From NCBI GenBank assembly GCA_022457155.1, contig JAJGOT010000020.1, positions 2,047,501 through 2,111,500 on the forward strand: a stretch of DNA of 64,000 bases, given 5' to 3'. Positions 1 through 7,550 of the stretch are shown here, one piece after another. Origin of the DNA: Cladopsammia gracilis (lineage: Eukaryota; Cnidaria; Anthozoa; Scleractinia; Dendrophylliidae). Position numbers and translations under genes: made by a program. Every line of letters starts with the position of its first letter. Within the stretch, counting starts at the first letter, position 1. The notes beneath the pieces are model-generated. The model was not told the DNA's origin and searched no databases. It saw only the letters and a list, made by a program, of their open reading frames with translations.

Positions 1-89
1 GGTTGATGTGATTGAAATTGAAGATGTTTTGTTTTCGCGCTCGCTCCCTTCGGTCGCTCCCTTCGATCGCTTCTCTCGCTCTCATTTTT
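1..89. other. GC-rich intergenic patch downstream of the fibre gene
   Basis: This short stretch has no ORF. Positions 36-80 carry imperfect repeats of GCTCCCTTCG and CGCTC, quite unlike the AT-rich surroundings. A similar CGCTTCGCTCG patch sits at the 3' end of the acidic gene near 10180-10215. Both lie just past or at the end of minus-strand genes, so a role in RNA 3'-end formation is possible but unproven. Confidence 0.3.
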
Positions 90-1880
90 CTAGATAATTT
101 CAAAAAGAAATGTGATTTGGGCCTGGCCAATATTTAATGTTCGATCATCTATTCTTGCTGAAAATAATTCTCCTTCCTTATAAACAACATTTGAAAAAGA
201 AAATAATTGAATTCTATTATCTCTGCTAACCCTCGTTCCACTTTGTGATTCTTTATCTGGGAGATATAAACTTAGTTGTGGAAAAGAAGATGTTTTCGAT
301 AAAATTTGAGAAAACGCTTTAATTAATTTGCATCGAATGGGGATGACTATATCATTGAAAAAATTATCAAAAAGTATATTTATGGCGTCTCCAGATGATT
401 TTCTAAATCTTCCAATCAGCATGAAATTATTCTTCAAATTTGAATTGAGCAATTTGTGGCCATTCAAATCCAAGTCAGTCTCCATAACCATCTTCCCTGC
501 TTCGAAAACAAAAGGGAAATCGAAGACGCTGCTTGCAACATCAGGTTGGGAACCAGCAATGCCATATATGATCAGATTTGCATTTCCTTTTTCAGCGGAC
601 TCGGCAGTGCCTCGCCATTTCAAATCCAGGAAAATAAATTCAGGTGGAGTGATCTTCCATTTATGCATATGGATAATGGATCTGGAATACCCCGAAAACT
701 TCTTAGTTGATTGTTGATTGATATTCAGACTGGCGCTCACAACGTTGACGCTCACACCATCCATTGACGCGGGGAAGAATTCAATACAAATCGTGTATTC
801 TCCCTCTGGGAGTTTGAACATATTGAATCCAAGTCTCCCATCGTATTCATTGAAATGATCTTTTGTTATTTTCAAGTCATAAGCCTTCTTGTTGAAATGA
901 TGCGGTGAATTTGAAAAATCAGTTATGCCAGTTACTTCCATATCATGTTCAGAGCTGGATTCATCCACATTTTCCATCAGATAGCGGAATGCGTCCTTTG
1001 GGTGAGAGGTTGACGTGATATGCGATTCATTTACGTATTTTTTGATCTTCTCTTCTAATTCCATCGTGTGGGCTACCACACCTCCTATCTTGCCGTCCAC
1101 ATAAGATTTTGACGTGGGTTGATGCTTCAGAGTTGGCGCTGCGATATTGTTTATTTGTTGCGAATTCATATCCAAGTTTCCAGTCATTGTCCCACCTTCC
1201 AACGAAAGCTTTTTCGCGGATTGGGCATCCACATATCGCATATTTGCGCCCTGATCGGCAACTTCGGGATCTTTCACGTTAAAAATGGTGTGATTTCCCA
1301 TATCCAAAGCCGTCTCCATTGGAAACGTCTCTTTGCGGCTGAGAAAGATATTCTTGACGTCATTATAAGAAACCAGGTTGTTATAATGCGCTCCCAAATC
1401 ATGCCATGTTTGTTGTTTTGAGTTTTTCACGTTGAAAAGCCCTTTCAAATCCAGGTCCTTCGTGACTTCATGAGTTGGTTCAGGAGCATTGGGGTGGAAT
1501 TTTTTCAATGTGACCATATTCACCGCTGACAAATCCTGGTTTTCATCCGTGTCCAGATTGACGATCAATTTGCGATTCATTTCTATTTCCCCGGGGTTGA
1601 TGAGTTTTTGTCCCCTGAGATCAAGATCCCCAGTCATATGGGAAGACCCATCCACCTGGAGAGAATCTGCCCGCAATTGCGTTGCAAGCGTGTCAACTTG
1701 GTGTTTGGTAATTGCATCCGAATTCCCCGTTCCTTCAGCGACATTTGTCATTTTTTTGTTTTGAAGATCGAAGTCTCCTGCGGGAGTCAGCTTGAAACCA
1801 ACTCCTGGCAATCCATCTTTTCCATCTTTTCCTCCCTGGAAGTTGCTTGTTTCAGACAGCAATCCATTTGAATAACTCAT
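90..1880 (-). CDS. Fibre-like virion spike protein with collagen-like segment
   Basis: The reading frame is open from 2036, but the likely start is the ATG at 1880, preceded by TAAAATG one base after the ATPase stop; that gives 596 residues. A short collagen-like run (GGKDGKDGLPG) lies near residue 17. Repeated modules of the type GGTMTGNLDMNSQQINNI followed by SKSYVDGKI resemble the shaft repeats of phage and viral tail fibres. The C-terminal 150 residues are different and would be the receptor-binding head. I infer a trimeric fibre or spike on the capsid vertices. Collagen-like and fibre modules are known in several large DNA viruses. The assignment rests on repeat pattern and gene position, not on an overall homologue I can name. 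Confidence 0.6.
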   Translation of the reverse strand: MSYSNGLLSETSNFQGGKDGKDGLPGVGFKLTPAGDFDLQNKKMTNVAEGTGNSDAITKHQVDTLATQLRADSLQVDGSSHMTGDLDLRGQKLINPGEIEMNRKLIVNLDTDENQDLSAVNMVTLKKFHPNAPEPTHEVTKDLDLKGLFNVKNSKQQTWHDLGAHYNNLVSYNDVKNIFLSRKETFPMETALDMGNHTIFNVKDPEVADQGANMRYVDAQSAKKLSLEGGTMTGNLDMNSQQINNIAAPTLKHQPTSKSYVDGKIGGVVAHTMELEEKIKKYVNESHITSTSHPKDAFRYLMENVDESSSEHDMEVTGITDFSNSPHHFNKKAYDLKITKDHFNEYDGRLGFNMFKLPEGEYTICIEFFPASMDGVSVNVVSASLNINQQSTKKFSGYSRSIIHMHKWKITPPEFIFLDLKWRGTAESAEKGNANLIIYGIAGSQPDVASSVFDFPFVFEAGKMVMETDLDLNGHKLLNSNLKNNFMLIGRFRKSSGDAINILFDNFFNDIVIPIRCKLIKAFSQILSKTSSFPQLSLYLPDKESQSGTRVSRDNRIQLFSFSNVVYKEGELFSARIDDRTLNIGQAQITFLFEII

Positions 1881-1881
1881 T

Positions 1882-2514
1882 TTAAAACCTTTCATCAAAA
1901 TTTTTGGCAATGAATTTCCTCGGCTTATCCACATACAGGAAAGAGAACGGATCATGCGTTGCTTTACGATAATCTTCTTTGCTGACTTGTGTCTCCCGGC
2001 AGAGAAGAGAAACTTCATTGTTGCTGGGGAATTCAAAAATGCAAAAATGTGAGCAATTCAAACGGATATCTTTGGGTGTTTGGAAATAACTTTGTGAAAG
2101 ATAAATCACGGAACAATTCTTGTGCCTACCCTGAATGAAATAATCAATCAATGGCTTTTGGTTCTTTTCAGAAACAAAATCATCAAAAACAACCAGCTTT
2201 TGATTCTCCCCTGACAATTCAGAAACTGGGATGATTTCATCCGGGGATGCTTCCACGACGTCATACCCAGCTTCTTTGCTGATTGGGCGAAACGTTTTCA
2301 GCAGATGCTGATATTTGGTTTGGTCAAGATTTTTCGCATAGAGGAAGATTTTATCGTAGAAGAGCAGGCGGAAAATCATATCCAGGAGAACATTTGTTTT
2401 CCCCGATCCTGAAGGGCCACAGATCAACATTCTGAAAGTTCGATCCGGCATGAACGGGTGAAGTTGTTTGAAATTTGTGATTGGATCCTGACAATCATAA
2501 TTTGGGATTTTCAT
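1882..2514 (-). CDS. FtsK/HerA-type DNA packaging ATPase
   Basis: This is the genome-packaging ATPase that would drive DNA into the capsid. From the ATG at 2514 it has 210 residues, a normal size for Polinton packaging ATPases. Walker A is GPSGSGKT at residues 33-40 and Walker B is LVVFDD near 107-112. A following segment with SVIYLSQS fits the sensor strand of the A32/FtsK-HerA family. The start was chosen because TTAATAAAATG precedes it. The frame stays open upstream only because the 8-bp microsatellite at 2562-2646 happens to lack stops, giving a meaningless ISESQNLR repeat. An alternative ATG is at 2529. It is divergent from the next gene and ends one base before the fibre start. Confidence 0.93.
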   Translation of the reverse strand: MKIPNYDCQDPITNFKQLHPFMPDRTFRMLICGPSGSGKTNVLLDMIFRLLFYDKIFLYAKNLDQTKYQHLLKTFRPISKEAGYDVVEASPDEIIPVSELSGENQKLVVFDDFVSEKNQKPLIDYFIQGRHKNCSVIYLSQSYFQTPKDIRLNCSHFCIFEFPSNNEVSLLCRETQVSKEDYRKATHDPFSFLYVDKPRKFIAKNFDERF

Positions 2515-2662
2515 TTTATTAATGAACATGACATTCTTCTTCTGAATATGAGACAACTTGTGAGATTCTGAGATTCTGAGATTCTGAGATTCTGAGATTC
2601 TGAGATTCTGAGATTCTGAGATTCTGAGATTCTGAGATTCTGAGATTATGATTCTTAATAAA
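2515..2662. promoter_or_regulatory. Divergent intergenic region, likely bidirectional promoter
   Basis: This 148-bp gap separates the divergent ATPase (start 2514, minus) and minor virion gene (start 2663, plus). Both start codons are embedded in the same 11-mer, TTAATAAAATG, read in opposite directions. Between them lies the GAGATTCT microsatellite. The shared, oppositely oriented motif is visible in the sequence; promoter activity is inferred. Confidence 0.5.
2562..2646. repeat. 8-bp microsatellite (GAGATTCT)n inside the divergent promoter
   Basis: About ten and a half uninterrupted copies of GAGATTCT fill 2562-2646. The array sits between two divergent virion genes, where copy-number change would alter promoter spacing. 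Its minus-strand translation adds a spurious N-terminal repeat to the ATPase frame. Confidence 0.95.
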
Positions 2663-3658
2663 ATGAGTTTATTGAAATGGCAAGAAATTGCTAAAAGCAA
2701 ATCTGCTTTGGGCCGAAAAATCAACTTTGTTCATGATACCATCACCCAGAAAAAGTTGGGTGAAGAGACAAGCCAAATCGGGTTTGAAAAAATGTTCAAA
2801 CCCATAACAGCAAAATTAAATGATGTTATTGTTTCGAATTTGAAACCCCCTCCAAGACTTAGGAAAAAGAAAGTCATTGAAGAAAAACCAGGCGTTGATT
2901 ATTATCCAGACGTAGATCCATTTGAAGAAATGGATGTTGAAGGTTTATTTGATGCTGATGAGGCAGCTGTTGCACCGCAAGCAGCTAAGCAACTTCCAGA
3001 AAGACCGCCAACATATGAAGAAGTATTGGAAGAGTTAGAAGGTGAATCACCTATATATGAAGAGGGCGTTCCTGATTATGCTATAGAAGAAGAAGAGGAA
3101 GAAGCGGAAGCGGGAGACGAGGAAGACGCTCAAGAAGACGCAGTTAATAACATGCTAGATAACATGGGTTTACCAAATTATGACACAACGGAGAAAGTCT
3201 TAGCTCGACCAAATGTTCCGGTAGAAAAGAAAAAAAATTTCATTGAAAACAGCATTATCAAGCCGGCTTTAAAAATAAGAGACCAACTGAACAGCCGCAT
3301 CAGCTATCACAACAAAAAATTCAAAAACGGTCAAATAACGGCAGATGCATTGGCTGGGGTAGTGAAGCCAATAAAGGCTAACAGAAAAGTATTGAATGAC
3401 TACATGAAATATTATAGAGGGAAACTTAAGTCATCTAAAGGATCGGGTGTCAGCAGAAGGGGTGGATCCATCCGTTTTTTCTCCAATCCCGCAGATCTCC
3501 TCCAGAAACTTGAGGTCATCGTTGGCTCCATTCTTGCTGGGAATACAAACGTTGGCATCAGAAACACTGGAGTTGGCATTCTCGATCTTCTCCTGAAAGA
3601 AAACGTCATCAATCGTTCCCAGCATGAGATGCTTTTCAGAAAGTATTTCAAACTCTAA
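2663..3658 (+). CDS. Minor virion protein with PPxY late-domain motif
   Basis: I chose the ATG at 2663 because it lies in TTAATAAAATG; an upstream ATG at 2648 is in microsatellite-edge sequence. The 331-residue product has a basic N-terminal part and PPTY at residues 115-118 followed by EEV. An acidic tract follows near 140-160, then a lysine-rich helix-prone region. The hydrophobic C-terminus contains a GSILAGNTN motif and the run GVGILDLLL. That C-terminal pattern recurs in Polinton proteins of unknown structure, as I recall it. PPxY motifs recruit NEDD4-type ubiquitin ligases, and adenovirus protein VI carries one, so an entry or trafficking role is plausible. Its stop at 3656 shares bases with the penton initiator TAAAATG. 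Confidence 0.7.
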   Translation: MSLLKWQEIAKSKSALGRKINFVHDTITQKKLGEETSQIGFEKMFKPITAKLNDVIVSNLKPPPRLRKKKVIEEKPGVDYYPDVDPFEEMDVEGLFDADEAAVAPQAAKQLPERPPTYEEVLEELEGESPIYEEGVPDYAIEEEEEEAEAGDEEDAQEDAVNNMLDNMGLPNYDTTEKVLARPNVPVEKKKNFIENSIIKPALKIRDQLNSRISYHNKKFKNGQITADALAGVVKPIKANRKVLNDYMKYYRGKLKSSKGSGVSRRGGSIRFFSNPADLLQKLEVIVGSILAGNTNVGIRNTGVGILDLLLKENVINRSQHEMLFRKYFKL

Positions 3659-3659
3659 A

Positions 3660-4424
3660 ATGGAAATCGAAAGAGAAATTGTCCTGTCATCCTTTTCCGT
3701 CAAGATTGGGGGAAACAAACCAGAAAATTTCACAACAAAATTCAATCGGCCCATTATTTTGGATCCAAATTCCCAATATGTTGTTGGGTTGAACAGAATT
3801 ATCAATATGAGTTTTACGTGGTATAACATCAATGCGGCATTGAAAAATCAGCTGATCAGATTCAGCTCTGATGGTGGGAAAACATTTTCCGATATCACCT
3901 TTCCCGCTGGGGTTTGGGATTATTCCACTTTGAATGCGGCAATTCGAAACGCAACAGGCCCCCTCGCAGGAAAGAATGAAAAATTCCCAATCAATCTTGT
4001 TTTCTCTCCCACAACTTTCAGAACGACAATCACGCTGGAAGAAAACTGGCAACTTGATCTCGAGAAATCCAACTTTGGCGATCTCATTGGTTTCGATAAA
4101 AAGATTCTGAAAGACAAAGTCAACATTGGCCCCAGAGTTCCAAACCTCAGCCAAGATACTGATATGTTGAACGTTCATTGCGATCTCACAAGTGATTCGC
4201 TTGTGGATGGGGAAGAGAGCGATATCATCTTCTCCTTTTCAACATCTGTTCTGCAGGCCTCCTATAGTTTCACTCTTGAACCCATGAGAGTGATGTTCAG
4301 CCCTGTGAATAAAAACAGAATAAGCTCCATTCGGATTTATATCACCGATGGGAAAAGGCGGATTGTTGATTTGAATGGAGCTGATACAGCATTCTCGCTT
4401 ATCTTGAAAAAACAAATAAAATGA
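3660..4424 (+). CDS. Penton-like minor capsid protein (single jelly roll)
   Basis: The 254-residue product starts at the TAAAATG at 3660, immediately after the previous stop. The order of short motifs fits the Polinton minor capsid family: a strand-rich N-terminus, FTTKFNRPIILD, SFTWYNI, then FPAGVWDYSTLNAAI. The family forms the pentameric vertices of the capsid and is a single jelly roll. The gene lies two genes ahead of the major capsid protein and overlaps the next start by four bases (ATGA). I see no catalytic motif. An upstream in-frame extension to 3624 lies inside the preceding gene and is rejected. Confidence 0.82.
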   Translation: MEIEREIVLSSFSVKIGGNKPENFTTKFNRPIILDPNSQYVVGLNRIINMSFTWYNINAALKNQLIRFSSDGGKTFSDITFPAGVWDYSTLNAAIRNATGPLAGKNEKFPINLVFSPTTFRTTITLEENWQLDLEKSNFGDLIGFDKKILKDKVNIGPRVPNLSQDTDMLNVHCDLTSDSLVDGEESDIIFSFSTSVLQASYSFTLEPMRVMFSPVNKNRISSIRIYITDGKRRIVDLNGADTAFSLILKKQIK

Positions 4425-4801
4425 AAAGTTATGAATTCTCTCGTTTTTTCCACCCCCAGCTGGGGCGGTTTGTCTTCCGGCACAAAGGAACAGGTGTCAT
4501 TGTGGACAATATTTTCAAACCAATGAGGAAGGTCGCATCAGTCGTCTTCAATAAATTCGCGAAACCCATTGCGAAAAAAGCCTTGGAATCAGGAATTTCT
4601 CACGCTGGGGATAAACTCGGCAAAAAAGCAGTTGAAAAATCTGGTGATTTGATCATGAAAAAGCTGGGAAATATGAGAAGGAAACCCTCCTCCAAAAAAG
4701 CTGCTGCTGCTCCTCCTCGACCGCAGGGAGAAAGTTCTGATGCCATATTGAACAGGTTGATCTCTGGGCAAGGAATTCGAAAAAGAAAAAAAATGATTTA
4801 A
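4421..4801 (+). CDS. Small basic virion protein with adenain-type cleavage site
   Basis: This 126-residue, lysine-rich product starts within ATAAAATG, overlapping the penton stop by four bases. The middle repeats short basic helices rich in KKA and KKL. The C-terminus, after an alanine/proline stretch, contains ISGQG and ends RKRKK. ISGQG fits the adenovirus protease consensus (M/I/L)-x-G-x-G, so the basic tail would be released during maturation. By position and composition it could be a core or DNA-binding peptide like adenoviral pX, or a VI-like lytic peptide. I do not recognise a specific family. Confidence 0.65.
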   Translation: MKSYEFSRFFHPQLGRFVFRHKGTGVIVDNIFKPMRKVASVVFNKFAKPIAKKALESGISHAGDKLGKKAVEKSGDLIMKKLGNMRRKPSSKKAAAAPPRPQGESSDAILNRLISGQGIRKRKKMI

Positions 4802-4802
4802 A

Positions 4803-6083
4803 ATGGCTTTTCGATCGAATGAATATCTTCAAAGAAATGAATTAGTGCGCTTCCAGCTGGATGACACAATCCGAGCTCCAGCTAATGGGCAACATCAACA
4901 AAAAAGTGGTTATAAATTCACGATTAATGACCGATCCGCATTCTATGATTGGTATAATGCGTATTTCGAGGTGCAGTTTCAACTCCAGAAAATAGCAGAC
5001 GGCGCTGGGTATGCAGCAGCTGACAGAATCACAGTAATCAATGGCGCTCATTCCCTGATTAATCACCTGAAGATTAGTTCTGCTGGAAAGATTGTTTATG
5101 AGACTGATAATCTGCATAACGTTACTTTTATTAAAAATTTGCTAGAATACTCCGATGACTTCAGCAGATCAGTCGCCAAGAACAGTTTCTGGTATTTGGA
5201 TACTGATGCAACAACCGCTAATACGAATGCAGGATTTGAAGCTCGCAGGATACAATCTCAAGCAGTGCAAAACAATGGAAACGGTGGTGCAAAGAACATT
5301 AACGTCATCATTCCCCTGAATCGCTTTTCCTTTTTCGAAGAGTTGGAGGATAAGATGCTTGTGCCCATGCAGCTGCAATTTGAGATTAAGCTTCAACAGG
5401 ATAATGAATTAATTCATATGGCTAATGGCACTGATGCTGGAAGAGTTGTTGTGAATAGGTTTTTGCTTTGGGTCCCCAGATTGACACCCAAAGATTCTCT
5501 TTATGACAAATTTGTTAGTTCATTCCTGAAAGAAACGCAATGGAAATATCTGAGGGAGATGTATTCCGAATCAGCTCCTACGCAGTCATCAGGATTCTTC
5601 CAGATATCCGCAAGTATTGACAATGTTAAGCATATTTTTGTTTATCTTAAAAGAACCAATGATGACGCTAAAGAAGAAGATAGCCCTTATCTCATGAACA
5701 CTTTCAGGCTGAATGCGGACAATGAAAACTCATCCTTGTCGAACTGCCGGCTGGAATATGGAAACGGAGTTTTCTACCCGGAAACAGAGTATGACAGTGA
5801 AAGCAAAGTGAGGATTTTCCAGGATGTCATGAGTTATGCAATGAGGAAAAATGATTTCAACACAGGGACACAGCTGAATCTGGCCAATTTCAATTCTCTT
5901 TTCCCGTTGATCTATTTCGATCTGACTTATCAAACTGAAAAACCAACAAGAGATCCCAAGCAGTTGATATTCAGATATCGATTGAACGCAGATGCAGAGG
6001 CAAACTTCAATGTACATGCCATTGTTCTCTATGAAGACATGGTGAAAATCGATAAGATTGGAAATGAGCTGGTGATCGTGTGA
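4803..6083 (+). CDS. Major capsid protein (hexon, double jelly roll)
   Basis: This 426-residue protein is the best match in the window to a Polinton/adintovirus hexon. Recognisable stretches are RSAFYDWYNAYFEVQFQL near residue 40, TVINGAHSLINHLKI near 77, and FIKNLLEYSDDFSRSVAKN near 108, followed by FWYLDT. These are the first jelly-roll strands and the loop typical of the family. The second jelly roll is suggested by the C-terminal FRYRLNADAEANFNVHAIVLYED. Trimers of this protein would form the capsid facets. The start is in TTTAAAATG, directly after the preceding stop, and the length is normal for the family. Confidence 0.92.
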   Translation: MAFRSNEYLQRNELVRFQLDDTIRAPANGQHQQKSGYKFTINDRSAFYDWYNAYFEVQFQLQKIADGAGYAAADRITVINGAHSLINHLKISSAGKIVYETDNLHNVTFIKNLLEYSDDFSRSVAKNSFWYLDTDATTANTNAGFEARRIQSQAVQNNGNGGAKNINVIIPLNRFSFFEELEDKMLVPMQLQFEIKLQQDNELIHMANGTDAGRVVVNRFLLWVPRLTPKDSLYDKFVSSFLKETQWKYLREMYSESAPTQSSGFFQISASIDNVKHIFVYLKRTNDDAKEEDSPYLMNTFRLNADNENSSLSNCRLEYGNGVFYPETEYDSESKVRIFQDVMSYAMRKNDFNTGTQLNLANFNSLFPLIYFDLTYQTEKPTRDPKQLIFRYRLNADAEANFNVHAIVLYEDMVKIDKIGNELVIV

Positions 6084-6124
6084 TCTGTGAAGCGAAAAAA
6101 AAAAAACATATCTTGTCATTTAAA

Positions 6125-6958
6125 ATGACAACATATCACCCATATAAAGTAAATCTGTCGGAAGGGCAAAAAAGTAAGCTGGGAAAAGCATTCCGAACAA
6201 ACAATCCTGTCACCCTGAGATTGGGTAGCAAACAAACAAGCGGAAATGATGAACTGATGCTCACGGCAAATCAAATAAGACGAATCGGCAAAGCTGCGGC
6301 TTTGGGAAAGGGAGTTGAAATCAAGATATCAAAAACGCAAATCCGAAAAGTGATGAAGCAAGGCGGAAGTCTTTTCTCTGCTATTGTTCCCCTGGCTCGT
6401 TCCCTGGCACCCACCCTAGCAAAGACACTTGGACTGTCAGCATTGGCTGGTTTGGCGAGTGAAGGAGCGAGTCAAGTTGTGAAAAAAATAAGCGGGAAGG
6501 GAGGCGGACAAACGGGCGGATTTCTCATTCCCCAATCCAAAATTCAGAAACTGATTGACAATAAACATCTGTTGACAAATAAACAGAAACAGGATATTTT
6601 GACTGCCCTGAAATCAGGAGGACAGTTGGTGATGAAACCATCCGCAAAACAATCTGGTGGGGCATTGGGAACAATTCTGGCTTCCATTGGAATTCCACTG
6701 GCACTTGACATGGTAAAAAACATGTTTGGAAAAGGAGCGCCTAGAGTTGGTCGCCCCAAAGGAAAGGGAGCGCAGCGACCGCGACTGAAAGGAGAAGGTG
6801 CACCAAGATTGGGGGCGCATCCGTTTCAACCTCCCCCATTCATCGGAACCTGGGGACGAAAAATTGGGATGGGAAAAAAATCCAAAAAAGGAACGGGACT
6901 TCTGCTGGGGGAAAAAAGTCCATTCAACAACATCCCAATTCTCGGGGCAATATTGTGA
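6125..6958 (+). CDS. Core-like virion protein with three predicted adenain cleavage sites
   Basis: The start at 6125 follows TTTAAAATG, giving 277 residues; the frame is open further up but has no better start. The N-terminal part carries VNLSEGQKSKLGKAFR, and GNDELMLTANQI and SKTQIRKVMKQGGSL follow. The C-terminus ends SPFNNIPILGAIL. I recall this pattern as a common Polinton protein of unknown function. The central region has hydrophobic segments. ISGKG, MFGKG and LKGEG each fit the adenain consensus and would release a basic peptide rich in RPKGKG. A virion-core or membrane-active role is inferred. The end of the gene overlaps the protease frame and carries GGGAAAAAAA at 6871-6880. Confidence 0.75.
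   Translation: MTTYHPYKVNLSEGQKSKLGKAFRTNNPVTLRLGSKQTSGNDELMLTANQIRRIGKAAALGKGVEIKISKTQIRKVMKQGGSLFSAIVPLARSLAPTLAKTLGLSALAGLASEGASQVVKKISGKGGGQTGGFLIPQSKIQKLIDNKHLLTNKQKQDILTALKSGGQLVMKPSAKQSGGALGTILASIGIPLALDMVKNMFGKGAPRVGRPKGKGAQRPRLKGEGAPRLGAHPFQPPPFIGTWGRKIGMGKKSKKGTGLLLGEKSPFNNIPILGAIL
6871..6880 (+). other. Candidate -1 frameshift site, core protein to protease
   Basis: GGGAAAAAAA contains G_GGA_AAA and A_AAA_AAA in the core-protein frame, both allowed -1 slippery heptamers. The protease frame, which is the -1 frame, is open from 6745 onwards. A 6-bp hairpin (GGACTT at 6896-6901 with AAGTCC at 6916-6921) lies downstream, but its spacer of about 15 nt is longer than usual. This site is clearly weaker than the two further downstream. 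Confidence 0.35.
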
Positions 6959-7398
6959 GCAAAGCGAAACCCAAATTCGTGAACAAACCCCTGAGCAACC
7001 TTGATCTTCTCCAGTGGATTGATTTTCTGAAAATTCCCAATTTCAAAGGGATTTTCGCCAGGAATGAAGCCATGCCCCGAGAACACAGCCCCTGCATCAT
7101 CAATCTTGATTCACTTGAAAATGCCGGAACTCACTGGGTGTGCTGCGCTCCGGGGAAAAAATTCACGTGGTATTTCGACTCTTTTGGGATGGGATTTCCC
7201 CAGGAATTCAAAAGTTCCAAACCGGTGATTTGGAACAGCAGTCAGTATCAAAACATCAACAGTGTCCTTTGCGGGTATTATTGCCTTTATTTCCTCCATC
7301 AATGGTCGCAGGGGAAAGATTTCTATGATATTCTCAAACCTTTCAGTCTAACTGACTCGGGGGAGAATGAAAGATTCATAAAAGAATATTTCGATTGA
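6955..7398 (+). CDS. Adenain-like cysteine protease, no ATG start
   Basis: The 147-residue product is the maturation protease of the C5 (adenain) family. It cleaves virion precursors after capsid assembly. The catalytic His is in GTHWVC (about residue 60), the Asp in YFDSFG (about 75) and the Cys in CGYYCLYFL (about 110). Length and motif order match Polinton proteases. The conserved N-terminus KPLSNLDLLQWIDFL has no ATG before it: the first plausible codon is GTG at 6955, overlapping the core-protein stop as GTGA. The next ATG, at 7072, would delete the conserved N-terminus. Either GTG is a mutated ATG, or it is used for reinitiation, or the protease is made by -1 frameshifting from the core protein. 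Confidence 0.88.
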   Translation: MSKAKPKFVNKPLSNLDLLQWIDFLKIPNFKGIFARNEAMPREHSPCIINLDSLENAGTHWVCCAPGKKFTWYFDSFGMGFPQEFKSSKPVIWNSSQYQNINSVLCGYYCLYFLHQWSQGKDFYDILKPFSLTDSGENERFIKEYFD

Positions 7399-7400
7399 AA

Positions 7401-7550
7401 ATGAAGTCATATTGCGTGAAAGAGAAAAAACAAACTGAATGCGTGCAACCATCTGGATATATGACTGCGAAAAATGGCAGAAAAATGTGGTTTTGCCATT
7501 GCGCTTCCTGCGGAATCAAGAAAACAAGATTTGTGAAATCGGGAAACTGA
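7401..7550 (+). CDS. Short zinc-ribbon protein (DUF5679-like), 0-frame of a frameshift pair
   Basis: This 49-residue ORF begins with ATG two bases after the protease stop. It starts MKSYCVK, has KNGRKMWFC in the middle and CASCGIKKTRF near the end. This is the layout of the DUF5679 zinc-ribbon family, in which YCxxC and CxxCG bind zinc. In this copy the second Cys of YCxxC is Glu, though another Cys follows six residues later. The ORF stops at TGA 7548-7550 immediately after GGGAAAC. I recall Polinton PLA2 proteins with this domain fused at the N-terminus. Here the two are in different frames, joined by a -1 slippery site. Confidence 0.72.
   Translation: MKSYCVKEKKQTECVQPSGYMTAKNGRKMWFCHCASCGIKKTRFVKSGN

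Noticed and set aside
2529..2724. N-terminal extension of the ATPase with ISESQNLR repeats
   Set aside because: It comes from the GAGATTCT microsatellite and lies upstream of the TTAATAAAATG start.
3431..4178. Minus-strand ORFs under the minor-protein and penton genes
   Set aside because: They are antisense shadows with no recognisable domain; the plus-strand genes are clear.
4418..4424. Frameshift between penton and the small basic protein
   Set aside because: The second ORF is also -1, but it has its own TAAAATG start and there is no slippery heptamer.
7371..7400. Frameshift between protease and zinc ribbon
   Set aside because: The frames overlap by only a few codons, no slippery heptamer is present, and the zinc ribbon has its own ATG.
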